From positions 1 to 26,622 of the forward strand of contig JBPCMU010000073.1 of the NCBI GenBank assembly GCA_051001975.1: 26,622 bases of DNA, in the 5' to 3' direction. Made by a program: the position numbers and the translations under genes. The stretch is from DATAEG01 sp051001975 (GTDB lineage: Bacteria > Actinomycetota > Actinomycetes > Mycobacteriales > Jatrophihabitantaceae). The notes below the pieces were generated by a model. That model searched no databases and was not told the DNA's origin. It worked only from the letters and a program-made list of their open reading frames with translations. Of this stretch, positions 17,047 to 23,836 are shown one piece after another (position 1 is the stretch's first letter; the number at the start of each line of letters is the position of its first letter).

Positions 17047-18057
17047 ATGCCGAGCACCGGCCCCGATCCCGAAGCCACCGCCGACGGCGTGCCGAGCGCG
17101 GGACCTTCCGGAGCGGACGCCTCGATTGCTGACTACGACAGCAACGAGTACGACTACCGGACCTTCTGGACCGGCCGCGAGTACGAGCAGTGGGCGGAGT
17201 CGGCCGTGCTCACCCCGTTGATGCGCCGGCTGCCACAGGCGACGTGGTTCGCCGACTTCGGTGGCGGCTACGGGCGCAACATCGACCACTACCGAGATCT
17301 CACCCGGCACGGGGTGCTCGTCGACTACTCGGTGAACAACCTGCAGACGGCCTCGGACGTGCACGCGGCGGCCATCTCCACCAACAAGCTCTATCTGGTC
17401 CGCGCCGATCTCGCGGCGCTGCCGTTCCGGAATTCGGCGTTCGACGCCTCGATGACGATCCGGGTGCTGCACCACCTGCGCGACGCCGATGGCGCCATCC
17501 AGGAAACGCTGCGGACCGTCGGTACCGCCGCCGTCATCGATGTACCCATCAAGAACCACGTGCTGGCTCGAGCCCGCGCGCTGGCGAAGCGTGACTCGGC
17601 CGCGCTGCGCGGTTCGAAACCCCGCATCGTCGGGCGCAGTGAGCACCCGTTCTCGGAGTTCTCCCTCAAAGCGGTCCGCGGCGCGATCGATGCGGAGGGC
17701 TTCGACACCGAACTGGTGGCCAGCGTCAACAACTTGCGCCGCTGGGATCAGCGCCTGCCCAAGGGTGCGGTCAGGACGCTCACCCCGCTGGCGCACGGCG
17801 CCGAACGCACCTTCCAGCGCCTCGGTCGGGGCTGGTGGGGGCCGAACCAGTTCCTGCTCGCCACCCGTCGCATCGCGGCACCGTTCACCGCGGCACCGGT
17901 GCCGGCAGGCCTCGACGCCGGGTTGAGCGAGTTCGTGGCCCGCATCTGCTGCCCGATCTGCCGCGGCGACCTGCAGTGGACGCCGGACACCGCAACCTGC
18001 ACCACCTGTGCCCGGGCCTTCCACCGGCATGGCTCGTTCTGGGACTTCGCCCGCTGA
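17047..18057 (+). CDS. Class I SAM-dependent methyltransferase with C-terminal zinc ribbon
   Basis: 336 residues. After an acidic, probably disordered N-terminus of about 35 residues, the Rossmann-like methyltransferase core shows motif I FADFGGGYGRN (68-78), LVDYSVNNL as the strand-2 region, and a motif IV/post-I pattern SAFDASMTIRVLHHLRD. The C-terminus carries a Trm112-like zinc ribbon with C302-x2-C305 and C318-x2-C321. The substrate is unknown. It sits between pdxS and pdxT. The stop overlaps the apparent CTG start of pdxT, so pdxT expression probably depends on it. ATG 17047 is supported by GAGG 8 nt upstream. A start at 17014 has no ribosome site. Confidence 0.85.
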   Translation: MPSTGPDPEATADGVPSAGPSGADASIADYDSNEYDYRTFWTGREYEQWAESAVLTPLMRRLPQATWFADFGGGYGRNIDHYRDLTRHGVLVDYSVNNLQTASDVHAAAISTNKLYLVRADLAALPFRNSAFDASMTIRVLHHLRDADGAIQETLRTVGTAAVIDVPIKNHVLARARALAKRDSAALRGSKPRIVGRSEHPFSEFSLKAVRGAIDAEGFDTELVASVNNLRRWDQRLPKGAVRTLTPLAHGAERTFQRLGRGWWGPNQFLLATRRIAAPFTAAPVPAGLDAGLSEFVARICCPICRGDLQWTPDTATCTTCARAFHRHGSFWDFAR

Positions 18058-18689
18058 GCGCCATCCGCATCGGGGTCCTCGCCCTGCAGGGCGACGTCCG
18101 CGAACACGCCCGGGTCCTCGCCGAGACGGGGGCCGAGCCGGTCAGCGTTCGGCGGCCGGCCGAACTGGACTCTGTCGCCGGGCTGGTGCTGCCCGGCGGT
18201 GAGTCGACCACCATGTCCAAGCTGCTCATCGCGTTCGACCTGCTCGGGCCGGTGCGAGACCGGGTACAGGCCGGCATGCCGGTGTTCGGTTCGTGCGCCG
18301 GGATGATCCTGCTCGCTGACCGGATCGAAGACGGTACCGCCGATCAGCAGACCATCGGCGGGATGGACGTGACGGTGCGCCGCAACGCCTTCGGCCGGCA
18401 GGTCGAGTCTTTCGAGGCGGACATCGACATCACCGGAATGGTCGGCGGCCCGGTGCATGCGGTCTTCATCCGGGCGCCGTGGGTCGAGCAGGTCGGTCCG
18501 CAGGCGGAGGCGATCGGGCGGGTTGTCGACGCCAAGCTAGGTGACAAGTTCGCTCCGCAAGCGTCGCTCAGTAGAATCGTGGCAGTTCGCCAGCGGCACC
18601 TGCTGGCCACGTCATTCCACCCGGAGCTGACGGGTGACCCGCGGGTACATGCGTATTTTGGCGAGATGGTGAAGGAGTACACGGTATGA
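18054..18689 (+). CDS. pdxT: PdxT, glutaminase subunit of pyridoxal 5'-phosphate synthase, apparent CTG start
   Basis: 211 residues from CTG 18054. It is a class I-type glutamine amidotransferase that hydrolyses glutamine and channels ammonia to PdxS. Catalytic residues are Cys81 (GSCAGMI), His189 and Glu191 (SFHPEL), and the GGEST motif is present. Homology begins at IRIGVLALQGDVREH. There is no ATG, GTG or TTG in frame near this point. The nearest is GTG 17976, which would add 26 residues inside the methyltransferase gene. CTG 18054 forms a CTGA overlap with the methyltransferase stop, like the GTGA overlaps elsewhere, and puts the catalytic Cys within two residues of its B. subtilis position. 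The CTG start is an inference. Confidence 0.93.
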   Translation: MSAIRIGVLALQGDVREHARVLAETGAEPVSVRRPAELDSVAGLVLPGGESTTMSKLLIAFDLLGPVRDRVQAGMPVFGSCAGMILLADRIEDGTADQQTIGGMDVTVRRNAFGRQVESFEADIDITGMVGGPVHAVFIRAPWVEQVGPQAEAIGRVVDAKLGDKFAPQASLSRIVAVRQRHLLATSFHPELTGDPRVHAYFGEMVKEYTV

Positions 18690-18699
18690 GGTCTGAGCA

Positions 18700-19461
18700 A
18701 TGAGTGGGCATTCCAAGTGGGCGACGACCAAGCACAAGAAGGCCGTTATCGACGCTAAGCGCGGCAAGCTGTTCGCGAAGCTGATCAAGAACATCGAGGT
18801 TGCCGCGCGCACCGGTGGCGGCGACGTCGACGGCAACCCGACATTGTTCGACGCCATCCAGAAGGCTCGCAAGACCTCCGTTCCGCTGGACAACATCGAC
18901 CGCGCGGTAAAACGCGGATCCGGCGTCGAAGCGGGCGGATCCGACTGGCAGACGATCATGTACGAGGGCTACGGCCCGTCCGGCGTTGCTGTGCTCATCG
19001 AGTGCCTCACCGACAACCGCAACAGGGCCGCGATGGAGGTGCGCACCGCGATGACCCGCAACGGCGGCTCGATGGCCGACCCGGGTTCGGTGTCATACCT
19101 GTTCAACCGCAAGGGTGTCGTCATCGTGCCGAACACCGACCCGACCAACGACTCTGCCGAGGACGAGATCCTGCTGGCTGTGTTGGACGCCGGCGCCGAG
19201 GAGGTCAACAACCTCGGCGAGTCCTTCGAAGTGATCAGCGAGGCCACCGATCTGGTGACGGTACGGACCGCATTGCAGGGTGCCGGCATCGACTACGAAT
19301 CAGCCGACCAGTCGTTCCTGCCCACCGTCCAGGTCGAACTGGACGAGGAGGGCGCCGGCAAGGTGTTCCGGCTGATCGACGCGCTGGAGGATCTCGACGA
19401 CGTGCAGAACGTCTACGCGAACTTCGACGCGAGCGACGAGATCATGGCCGCGATCGGGTAG
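18700..19461 (+). CDS. yebC: YebC/PmpR (TACO1) family protein
   Basis: 253 residues, the usual length. The start SGHSKWATTKHKKAVIDAKRGKLFAKLIKNIEVAAR is the highly conserved YebC signature, and the C-terminus VYANFDASDEI is typical. Members are described as DNA-binding regulators or, more recently, as translation factors that ease ribosome stalling at proline stretches. Which applies here cannot be told. ATG 18700 has GAGG at 18688-18691, and pdxT ends 10 bp upstream. In many bacteria yebC lies next to ruvC. Here a toxin-antitoxin pair and an M50 protease intervene. Confidence 0.96.
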   Translation: MSGHSKWATTKHKKAVIDAKRGKLFAKLIKNIEVAARTGGGDVDGNPTLFDAIQKARKTSVPLDNIDRAVKRGSGVEAGGSDWQTIMYEGYGPSGVAVLIECLTDNRNRAAMEVRTAMTRNGGSMADPGSVSYLFNRKGVVIVPNTDPTNDSAEDEILLAVLDAGAEEVNNLGESFEVISEATDLVTVRTALQGAGIDYESADQSFLPTVQVELDEEGAGKVFRLIDALEDLDDVQNVYANFDASDEIMAAIG

Positions 19462-19487
19462 CAACTGGATTGCTACCCGAGTAGCAT
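19456..19487 (+). promoter_or_regulatory. Inverted repeats and -10 box before mazE: operator/promoter, possible yebC terminator
   Basis: GGGTAGCAA (19456-19464) and TTGCTACCC (19470-19478) are a perfect 9-bp inverted repeat with a 5-nt centre, overlapping the yebC stop. A third half-site GTAGCA follows at 19481-19486 and forms a second inverted pair with TGCTAC (19471-19476). Its last bases make TAGCAT (19482-19487), a TANNNT -10 placed 7 nt before GTG 19495. The arrangement fits autoregulation by the ribbon-helix-helix antitoxin. The 9-bp stem could also terminate yebC transcription. Confidence 0.6.
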
Positions 19488-19494
19488 CCCCCGC

Positions 19495-19713
19495 GTGAAG
19501 GTCAGTGTGAGCCTGCCGGAGGTCGACGTGCAGTGGCTGGACGCCCAGGTTGCCGACCACGGCCACGGATCCCGATCCGCAGTTGTCCAGATGGCCATAG
19601 ATGCGCTGCGGCACGTCTCGCTCCAGCAGGACTACGCGGATGCGTGGCAGGAATGGTACGAATCCGGCGAGGCCGAGCTGTGGGAGTGCACTGTCGGCGA
19701 CGGCATCGACTGA
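19495..19713 (+). CDS. MazE/VapB-type ribbon-helix-helix antitoxin
   Basis: 72 residues. The N-terminal ribbon-helix-helix DNA-binding fold is MKVSVSLPEVDVQWLD with GSRSAVVQMAIDALRH. The C-terminal half is acidic and Trp-rich (YADAWQEWYESGEAELWE), as expected for a toxin-neutralising tail. It is followed by a MazF gene with a one-base stop/start overlap (TGATG), which fixes the pairing. Start GTG 19495 has no ribosome site but has TAGCAT 7 nt upstream, so the mRNA is probably leaderless. Confidence 0.85.
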   Translation: MKVSVSLPEVDVQWLDAQVADHGHGSRSAVVQMAIDALRHVSLQQDYADAWQEWYESGEAELWECTVGDGID

Positions 19714-20057
19714 TGCTTCGTGGTGAGGTCCGGTTGGTGGACTTCGAGCCGGTTCGGGGTGCAGAAGCAAACAAGAGGCGCCCGGCGATCATCATCAGCA
19801 ATGACGAGGCGAATCGGATGGCGACGATCCTGGGCCGCGGAGTACTGGCCGTCGTCCCACTGACGAGCAACGTCGCTCGTGTCTACCCGTTTCAGGTCAA
19901 GCTTCGTGCTGAACACGGCCTTCGGGTGGAATCCAAGGTGCAGGCCGAGCAGATCCGAGCTGTCGATCTCGGCCGAATCGGCCCCGTGCTCGGCAGGCTC
20001 CCGGCTCCGATCATGTCGCAGGTCGACGCCGCGATCCGGCTGCACCTGGGCGTGTAG
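19713..20057 (+). CDS. mazF: MazF-family endoribonuclease toxin
   Basis: 114 residues. The PemK/MazF fold is evident from MLRGEVRLVDFEPVRGAEANK, RRPAIIISNDEAN, and VVPLTSNVARVYPFQV, with VQAEQIRAVDLGRIG and a final helix. MazF toxins cleave mRNA (sometimes tRNA or rRNA) at short sequence motifs and so stop translation; the motif cut here is unknown. The gene starts at ATG 19713 within the antitoxin stop. It ends 8 bp from the convergent M50 protease gene. All expected core residues (Arg and Thr/Ser of RRP and LTS) are present, so it looks intact. Confidence 0.92.
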   Translation: MLRGEVRLVDFEPVRGAEANKRRPAIIISNDEANRMATILGRGVLAVVPLTSNVARVYPFQVKLRAEHGLRVESKVQAEQIRAVDLGRIGPVLGRLPAPIMSQVDAAIRLHLGV

Positions 20058-20065
20058 TCAGCCGT

Positions 20066-20851
20066 CTAGAACGATCGCCAGAACCGGAAGAACTGGTAGC
20101 CCGCGCCGGACAGGAAGCGAGAAGTGCCGGACAGATCGTAGAGGCGGTACACGACGTCGAAGAACCAGATGTTGATCCGGTCGACCTGCAGCAGCGCAAT
20201 GACCCCGAGCATCCCGAATGGCTTGATCTGCTCCGCGCCGCGCACCGTTTCCGCAGCGAGGTAGGGCTCGATGATCGCCCAGCCGTCCAGGCCTGGGATC
20301 GGCAGCAGGTTCAACAGTGCGGCGGTCACCTGCAGGAAGCCAAGGAAGGCCAGTCCGGCCCAGAACCGCGAATGGTCGCTGATCTCGTGCTGCCCGGCGA
20401 TGTAGAGCAGCACTGCCGCGAACACGACGTTGCTAGCCGGCCCGGCGGCCGCCGCGCGGCTCTGTGCGGCGCGGGTGCGAAACGCACTCGGATGCAGGTA
20501 TACCGCACCTCCCGGCAGCCCGATTCCGCCCTGCACGATGAACAGCAACGGGAGCACGATGGACAGCACCGGATGCGCGTACTTGAGCGGGTTCAACGTC
20601 AGGTAACCGGCCGCCTCGACGCTGTGGTCCCCGGCCCGGTACGCCGCGTAGGCGTGGCCGAACTCATGCAGGCACAGCGACACCACCCAGCCGCCGAGGA
20701 CGAGAAGAAAGACGCCGACGTCGCCGAGCCGGGGCGAGGAATCAGGACTCGTCCAGGCCAGCGCCCCACCACCGGCCGCCACGCCCAGCACGGCCAGGAA
20801 CACCGGGCTGGGCCGTACGACTCGCCGGCCGCCCCGCGTCAGTTCCGGCAT
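20066..20851 (-). CDS. M50-family (site-2 protease-like) zinc metalloprotease, membrane
   Basis: 261 residues with about five or six hydrophobic segments. The zinc site HEFGH (HExxH) is in the second membrane segment, and the distal motif NLLPIPGLDGW supplies the third ligand Asp, as in site-2 proteases that cut substrates within the membrane. It lacks PDZ or CBS domains, matching the small peptidase M50 group common in actinobacteria. The substrate is unknown. ATG 20851 is chosen because TACAGT lies 6 nt upstream, and the longer frame to 20968 reads Arg/Pro-rich noise through the repeats upstream of ruvC. Confidence 0.9.
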   Translation of the reverse strand: MPELTRGGRRVVRPSPVFLAVLGVAAGGGALAWTSPDSSPRLGDVGVFLLVLGGWVVSLCLHEFGHAYAAYRAGDHSVEAAGYLTLNPLKYAHPVLSIVLPLLFIVQGGIGLPGGAVYLHPSAFRTRAAQSRAAAAGPASNVVFAAVLLYIAGQHEISDHSRFWAGLAFLGFLQVTAALLNLLPIPGLDGWAIIEPYLAAETVRGAEQIKPFGMLGVIALLQVDRINIWFFDVVYRLYDLSGTSRFLSGAGYQFFRFWRSF

Positions 20852-20857
20852 CGGTCC

Positions 20858-20863
20858 ACTGTA
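20858..20863 (-). promoter_or_regulatory. -10 element for the M50 protease gene, leaderless spacing
   Basis: On the minus strand TACAGT is followed by 6 nt and ATG 20851. There is no ribosome-binding site in between, as expected for a leaderless mRNA. Confidence 0.45.
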
Positions 20864-20912
20864 GGTGCGCCGCTGCTGGTCGGCCGGTCGAGTGCGGCGT
20901 CGGACCGGACTC

Positions 20913-20988
20913 GCCGACACGCGGCGCGGAGTATCCGACGGTGGCCCGCCGCATGGCGTTCGACCCAAGTGGCCGACACGCGGCGCGG
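20913..20988. repeat. 17-bp direct repeat in the M50/ruvC intergenic region
   Basis: GCCGACACGCGGCGCGG occurs identically at 20913-20929 and 20972-20988, 59 bp apart. In both copies two variable bases and then TATC follow, extending the match to about 21 of 23. The copies lie upstream of the ruvC promoter and behind the M50 promoter. They could be paired regulator sites or members of a dispersed repeat. Confidence 0.65.
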
Positions 20989-21015
20989 CTTATCGGCCGA
21001 ACTCCGCCTCGTTCG

Positions 21016-21021
21016 TAGACT
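21016..21021 (+). promoter_or_regulatory. Candidate -10 element of the ruvCAB operon
   Basis: TAGACT lies just upstream of the LexA box, so initiation would fall at about 21028, inside the operator. No clear -35 was seen. Confidence 0.4.
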
Positions 21022-21023
21022 CA

Positions 21024-21039
21024 TCGAACGTCCGTTCGA
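21024..21039 (+). promoter_or_regulatory. LexA-binding site (SOS box) controlling ruvCAB
   Basis: TCGAACGTCCGTTCGA is a 16-bp palindrome apart from its 4-bp centre. It matches the actinobacterial/Gram-positive SOS consensus (CGAACN4GTTCG) at every defined base. It sits 26 bp before the ruvC start and directly downstream of TAGACT, the classic repressing position. ruvC is reported as SOS-regulated in mycobacteria, so function is well supported. Confidence 0.88.
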
Positions 21040-21065
21040 CCCAGCTGTGTTCGGCAGGAGGCCCG

Positions 21066-21578
21066 GTGCGAGTGCTCGGTGTCGATCCCGGCCTCACCCG
21101 TTGCGGATTCGGCGTGGTGGACGGGGCGCCCGGCAAGTCGCTGTCGATGGTGGCAGTCGGAGTGATCCGGACGCCACCGGAACTGCAGTTGGCCGAGCGC
21201 TTGATGGCCATCGCCGATGGCATCGAGACGCAGATCCGCACGCATCGCCCGGACGTGGTTGCGATCGAGCGGGTGTTCAGCCAACACAACGTGCGGACCG
21301 TGATGGGTACCGCGCAGGTGTCCGGCGTGGCGATGCTGGCTGCGGCGCGGGCCGGGATCCCGGTCGCGCTGCACACCCCCACGGAAGTCAAGGCGGCCGT
21401 GACAGGATCGGGCAGCGCGCAAAAACAACAGGTGGGGTTCATGGTCATGCGGTTGCTCAGACTCCCCGAAGTGCCCCGGCCGGCCGATGCGGCAGACGCG
21501 CTGGCGCTGGCGGTCTGCCACGTCTGGCGCGGTGCCGCACAGGCCCGGCTGGCGCGCGCCGTCGCGGCCGCCCGATGA
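21066..21578 (+). CDS. ruvC: RuvC, Holliday junction resolvase
   Basis: 170 residues. RuvC is a dimeric nuclease that nicks Holliday junctions after RuvAB branch migration. The acidic catalytic residues are present: Asp7 (VLGVDPGL), Glu68 (VAIERVF), Asp141 and Asp144 (ADAADALALAV), in line with E. coli D7, E66, D138 and D141. Start GTG 21066 has AGGAGG at 21056-21061, a slightly short 4-nt spacing, and gives the normal N-terminus. The longer upstream frame is rejected. The stop overlaps the next start as ATGA. Expression is probably LexA-controlled. Confidence 0.97.
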   Translation: MRVLGVDPGLTRCGFGVVDGAPGKSLSMVAVGVIRTPPELQLAERLMAIADGIETQIRTHRPDVVAIERVFSQHNVRTVMGTAQVSGVAMLAAARAGIPVALHTPTEVKAAVTGSGSAQKQQVGFMVMRLLRLPEVPRPADAADALALAVCHVWRGAAQARLARAVAAAR

Positions 21579-22132
21579 CCGCCGCGCCGGCTGCGCCGGA
21601 GGACTACGGCATCGTGTCGGGCTACGACCCGGACACGATGCACGAGATGATCGGCGACTTCGAGGCGCTGCGCACACGGACCGAGCAGCTGCGGTCGGAG
21701 TTGGCCGATGAGCCTGATCCGCCGGCCGAGTTGATGCTTCGTGGCGAACTGGTCGACCGGCTGCGCGTCGGCCGGCAACTTGACGACGTCCTGGCCGAAG
21801 CTGACGCCGCACTCGAGCGCTCTCGCGCGATCGGCACCGCGGCGCAGCAGCACCTGGCGTGCCTGCGCAAGGCGCACGTGCACCAGTGGCGCGCAGAGTT
21901 CGGTACGTCCAACGCGATCTTCGCCCAGCTAGTCGGCCACGGCAACGAGTTCGGCCCGGTCGTGCAGGCTTTCACCTACCAGCACGCCGGCAAGAACCTG
22001 TTCGACCAGGGCCGGTTCGCCGAGGCGGCTGACGAATTCGCCCGGGCGCTCGCCCTGCGCGAGGAGTTCGAGCTGCCCGACGATCAGCTCGATTCGCTGG
22101 CTACTGCCCGAGCAAAGGCGGCGGACCAGTGA
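21575..22132 (+). CDS. TPR-like helical protein between ruvC and ruvA
   Basis: 185 residues, soluble, helical. Segments such as LRVGRQLDDVLAEADAALERSRAIG and QHAGKNLFDQGRFAEAADEFARALALREEF are typical tetratricopeptide (TPR) units, here about three to four. The family resembles small TPR proteins of unknown function. No enzymatic motif is seen, so a protein-protein interaction role is the most that can be said. ATG 21575 overlaps the ruvC stop (ATGA) and its stop overlaps the ruvA GTG (GTGA), so it is translated as part of the ruv operon. That suggests, but does not prove, a link to recombination or the SOS response. Confidence 0.8.
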   Translation: MTAAPAAPEDYGIVSGYDPDTMHEMIGDFEALRTRTEQLRSELADEPDPPAELMLRGELVDRLRVGRQLDDVLAEADAALERSRAIGTAAQQHLACLRKAHVHQWRAEFGTSNAIFAQLVGHGNEFGPVVQAFTYQHAGKNLFDQGRFAEAADEFARALALREEFELPDDQLDSLATARAKAADQ

Positions 22133-22737
22133 TCGCCAGCGTCGCGGGCGTGGTCGCTGCGGTGAGCCCGGACGGTGCCGTCATCGAAGTGGGCGGTGTC
22201 GGACTGGCGGTCTCCTGCTCGCCCGGAACGCTGGCCCGGCTGCGCCTCGGCGAACCGGCCCGGCTGGCTACCAGCCTCGTCGTCCGGGAGGACTCGCTCA
22301 CGCTGTACGGCTTCGCCGACGACGACGAGCGCTCGCTGTTCGAGCTGCTACAGACCGCCAACGGCGTCGGGCCGAAGCTGGCCCAGACGATCCTGGGCGT
22401 GCACCCGCCACGGACGGTTCGGCAGGCGATCGCCACCAGCGACTTCGCCGCGTTGATGCAGGTGTCCGGGATCGGCAAGAAGGGTGCCGAGCGGCTGGTC
22501 ATCGAGCTGCGCGACCGGATCGGGTCGATCGACGGCAGCGACTCGGTGCTCACCGGGGGATCAGTGGCACCCACCGCCCCGTGGCGTGATCAGCTGAAGC
22601 ATGCCCTGGCCGGTCTGGGCTTCACCGGCAAGGAGGCGACCGACGCGATCGACGCGCTGAACGCTGAGGCGGGGGAGACCCCAGACGTGTCCGTATTGCT
22701 GCGTCGGGCCATCCAACTCCTCGGCCGGACCCGATGA
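22129..22737 (+). CDS. ruvA: RuvA, Holliday junction branch migration protein
   Basis: 202 residues, the normal length. RuvA tetramers bind the four-way junction and load RuvB. The N-terminal OB-fold domain (MIASVAGVVAAV, DSLTLYGF) is followed by two helix-hairpin-helix motifs (GVGPKLAQTILG and VSGIGKKGAERLVIELRDR), a flexible linker, and the C-terminal RuvB-contacting domain (KHALAGLGFTGKEATDAI). Start GTG 22129 overlaps the TPR gene stop. A short frame bridges the gap to ruvB. Confidence 0.97.
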   Translation: MIASVAGVVAAVSPDGAVIEVGGVGLAVSCSPGTLARLRLGEPARLATSLVVREDSLTLYGFADDDERSLFELLQTANGVGPKLAQTILGVHPPRTVRQAIATSDFAALMQVSGIGKKGAERLVIELRDRIGSIDGSDSVLTGGSVAPTAPWRDQLKHALAGLGFTGKEATDAIDALNAEAGETPDVSVLLRRAIQLLGRTR

Positions 22738-22769
22738 GCGGCGCCGGCGAACAAATGGGGCGGCAATGA
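22734..22769 (+). CDS. Possible 11-codon micro-ORF linking ruvA to ruvB
   Basis: ATG 22734 overlaps the ruvA stop, and the frame MSGAGEQMGRQ ends at TGA 22767-22769, which overlaps the ruvB ATG at 22766. It could relay ribosomes from ruvA to ruvB across the 28-bp gap. ruvB also has GGGG a few bases upstream, so the micro-ORF is not required. Chance is a real alternative. Confidence 0.25.
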   Translation: MSGAGEQMGRQ

Positions 22770-23806
22770 CCGAACCCGACGAGGACATCGTCACCGCCGA
22801 GGCGATCCCGAACGAGCGGGACGTCGAGGCGAGTCTGCGACCGACCCGGCTGGAGGAGTTCGTCGGCCAGCCGAAGGTACGCGAGCAGCTGCAATTGGTG
22901 TTGCAGAGCGCGATGCGACGCGGCAAGCCACCGGATCACGTGCTGCTGTCCGGCCCACCCGGCCTGGGCAAAACCAGCCTGGCGATGATCATGGCCACCG
23001 AACTGGGCGCGCCGATTCGGGTCACCAGCGGCCCGGCCATCGAGAGGGCCGGCGACCTGGCCGCGTTGCTGACCAGCCTCACCGACGGCGAGGTGCTGTT
23101 CATCGACGAGATCCACCGGATCGCGCGGCCTGCAGAAGAGCTGCTGTACATGGCGATGGAGGACTTCCGGGTCGACGTCATCGTGGGCAAGGGGCCTGGC
23201 TCGACGGCGATCCCGCTCGACCTGGCCGGCTTCACCCTGGTCGGCGCGACCACCCGGGCCGGCCTGCTGACCGGGCCGCTGCGCGACCGGTTCGGCTTCA
23301 CCGGCCACATGGACTTCTACGACGATGACGAGCTGACCGCGGTGCTGCGACGCTCGGCGATCTTGCTCGACGTGCACCTCACCGAGGACGGCGCGGTCGA
23401 GATCGCCGGCCGCTCCCGGGGCACGCCACGAATCGCCAACCGATTGCTGCGTCGCGTCCGCGACTACGCGGAGGTGCGCGCAGACGGCGTCGTCACGCGG
23501 GAGATCGCGCACGAGGCGCTGGCCGTGTACGACGTGGACCTACTCGGCCTGGACCGGCTGGACCGTGCGGTGCTGGACGCGTTGGTGCGCCGGTTCGGCG
23601 GGGGACCGGTCGGAGTCAGCACGATCGCGGTCGCCGTCGGCGAGGAGATCGCGACCGTCGAAGAAGTTGCCGAACCGTTCCTGGTCCGGGCCGGCCTGTT
23701 GGCCCGTACGCCCCGCGGTCGGGTCGCCACTCCGGCCGCCTGGGCGCACCTCGGCTTGGCGGCGCCGAAGTCGGTGGCCGGAATGCCCGGCCTGTTCGAC
23801 GTCTGA
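22766..23806 (+). CDS. ruvB: RuvB, Holliday junction branch migration DNA helicase
   Basis: 346 residues, AAA+ ATPase. As a hexameric ring it drives branch migration. Walker A is GPPGLGKT (63-70), Walker B FIDEIHRI (112-119), sensor GATTRAGLLTGPLRDRFG with the arginine finger, and a C-terminal winged helix (GGPVGVSTIAVAVGEE, FLVRAGLLARTPRGR). All expected motifs are intact. ATG 22766 gives the usual N-terminus. It is the last gene of the ruv operon; yajC follows 30 bp later with its own candidate promoter. Confidence 0.98.
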   Translation: MTEPDEDIVTAEAIPNERDVEASLRPTRLEEFVGQPKVREQLQLVLQSAMRRGKPPDHVLLSGPPGLGKTSLAMIMATELGAPIRVTSGPAIERAGDLAALLTSLTDGEVLFIDEIHRIARPAEELLYMAMEDFRVDVIVGKGPGSTAIPLDLAGFTLVGATTRAGLLTGPLRDRFGFTGHMDFYDDDELTAVLRRSAILLDVHLTEDGAVEIAGRSRGTPRIANRLLRRVRDYAEVRADGVVTREIAHEALAVYDVDLLGLDRLDRAVLDALVRRFGGGPVGVSTIAVAVGEEIATVEEVAEPFLVRAGLLARTPRGRVATPAAWAHLGLAAPKSVAGMPGLFDV

Positions 23807-23824
23807 CCCGCACCCCATCGCTTC

Positions 23825-23830
23825 TACACT
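23825..23830 (+). promoter_or_regulatory. -10 element for yajC, leaderless spacing
   Basis: TACACT ends 6 nt before GTG 23837. CTGACC at 23803-23808, overlapping the ruvB stop, is a plausible -35 with a 16-bp spacer. No ribosome site is seen. Confidence 0.5.
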
Positions 23831-23836
23831 GGTCGG

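Noticed and set aside
20372..21574. Long upstream extension of the TPR frame
   Set aside because: It runs antisense through the M50 protease gene and out of frame through ruvC. The real TPR start at 21575 makes a normal ATGA overlap.
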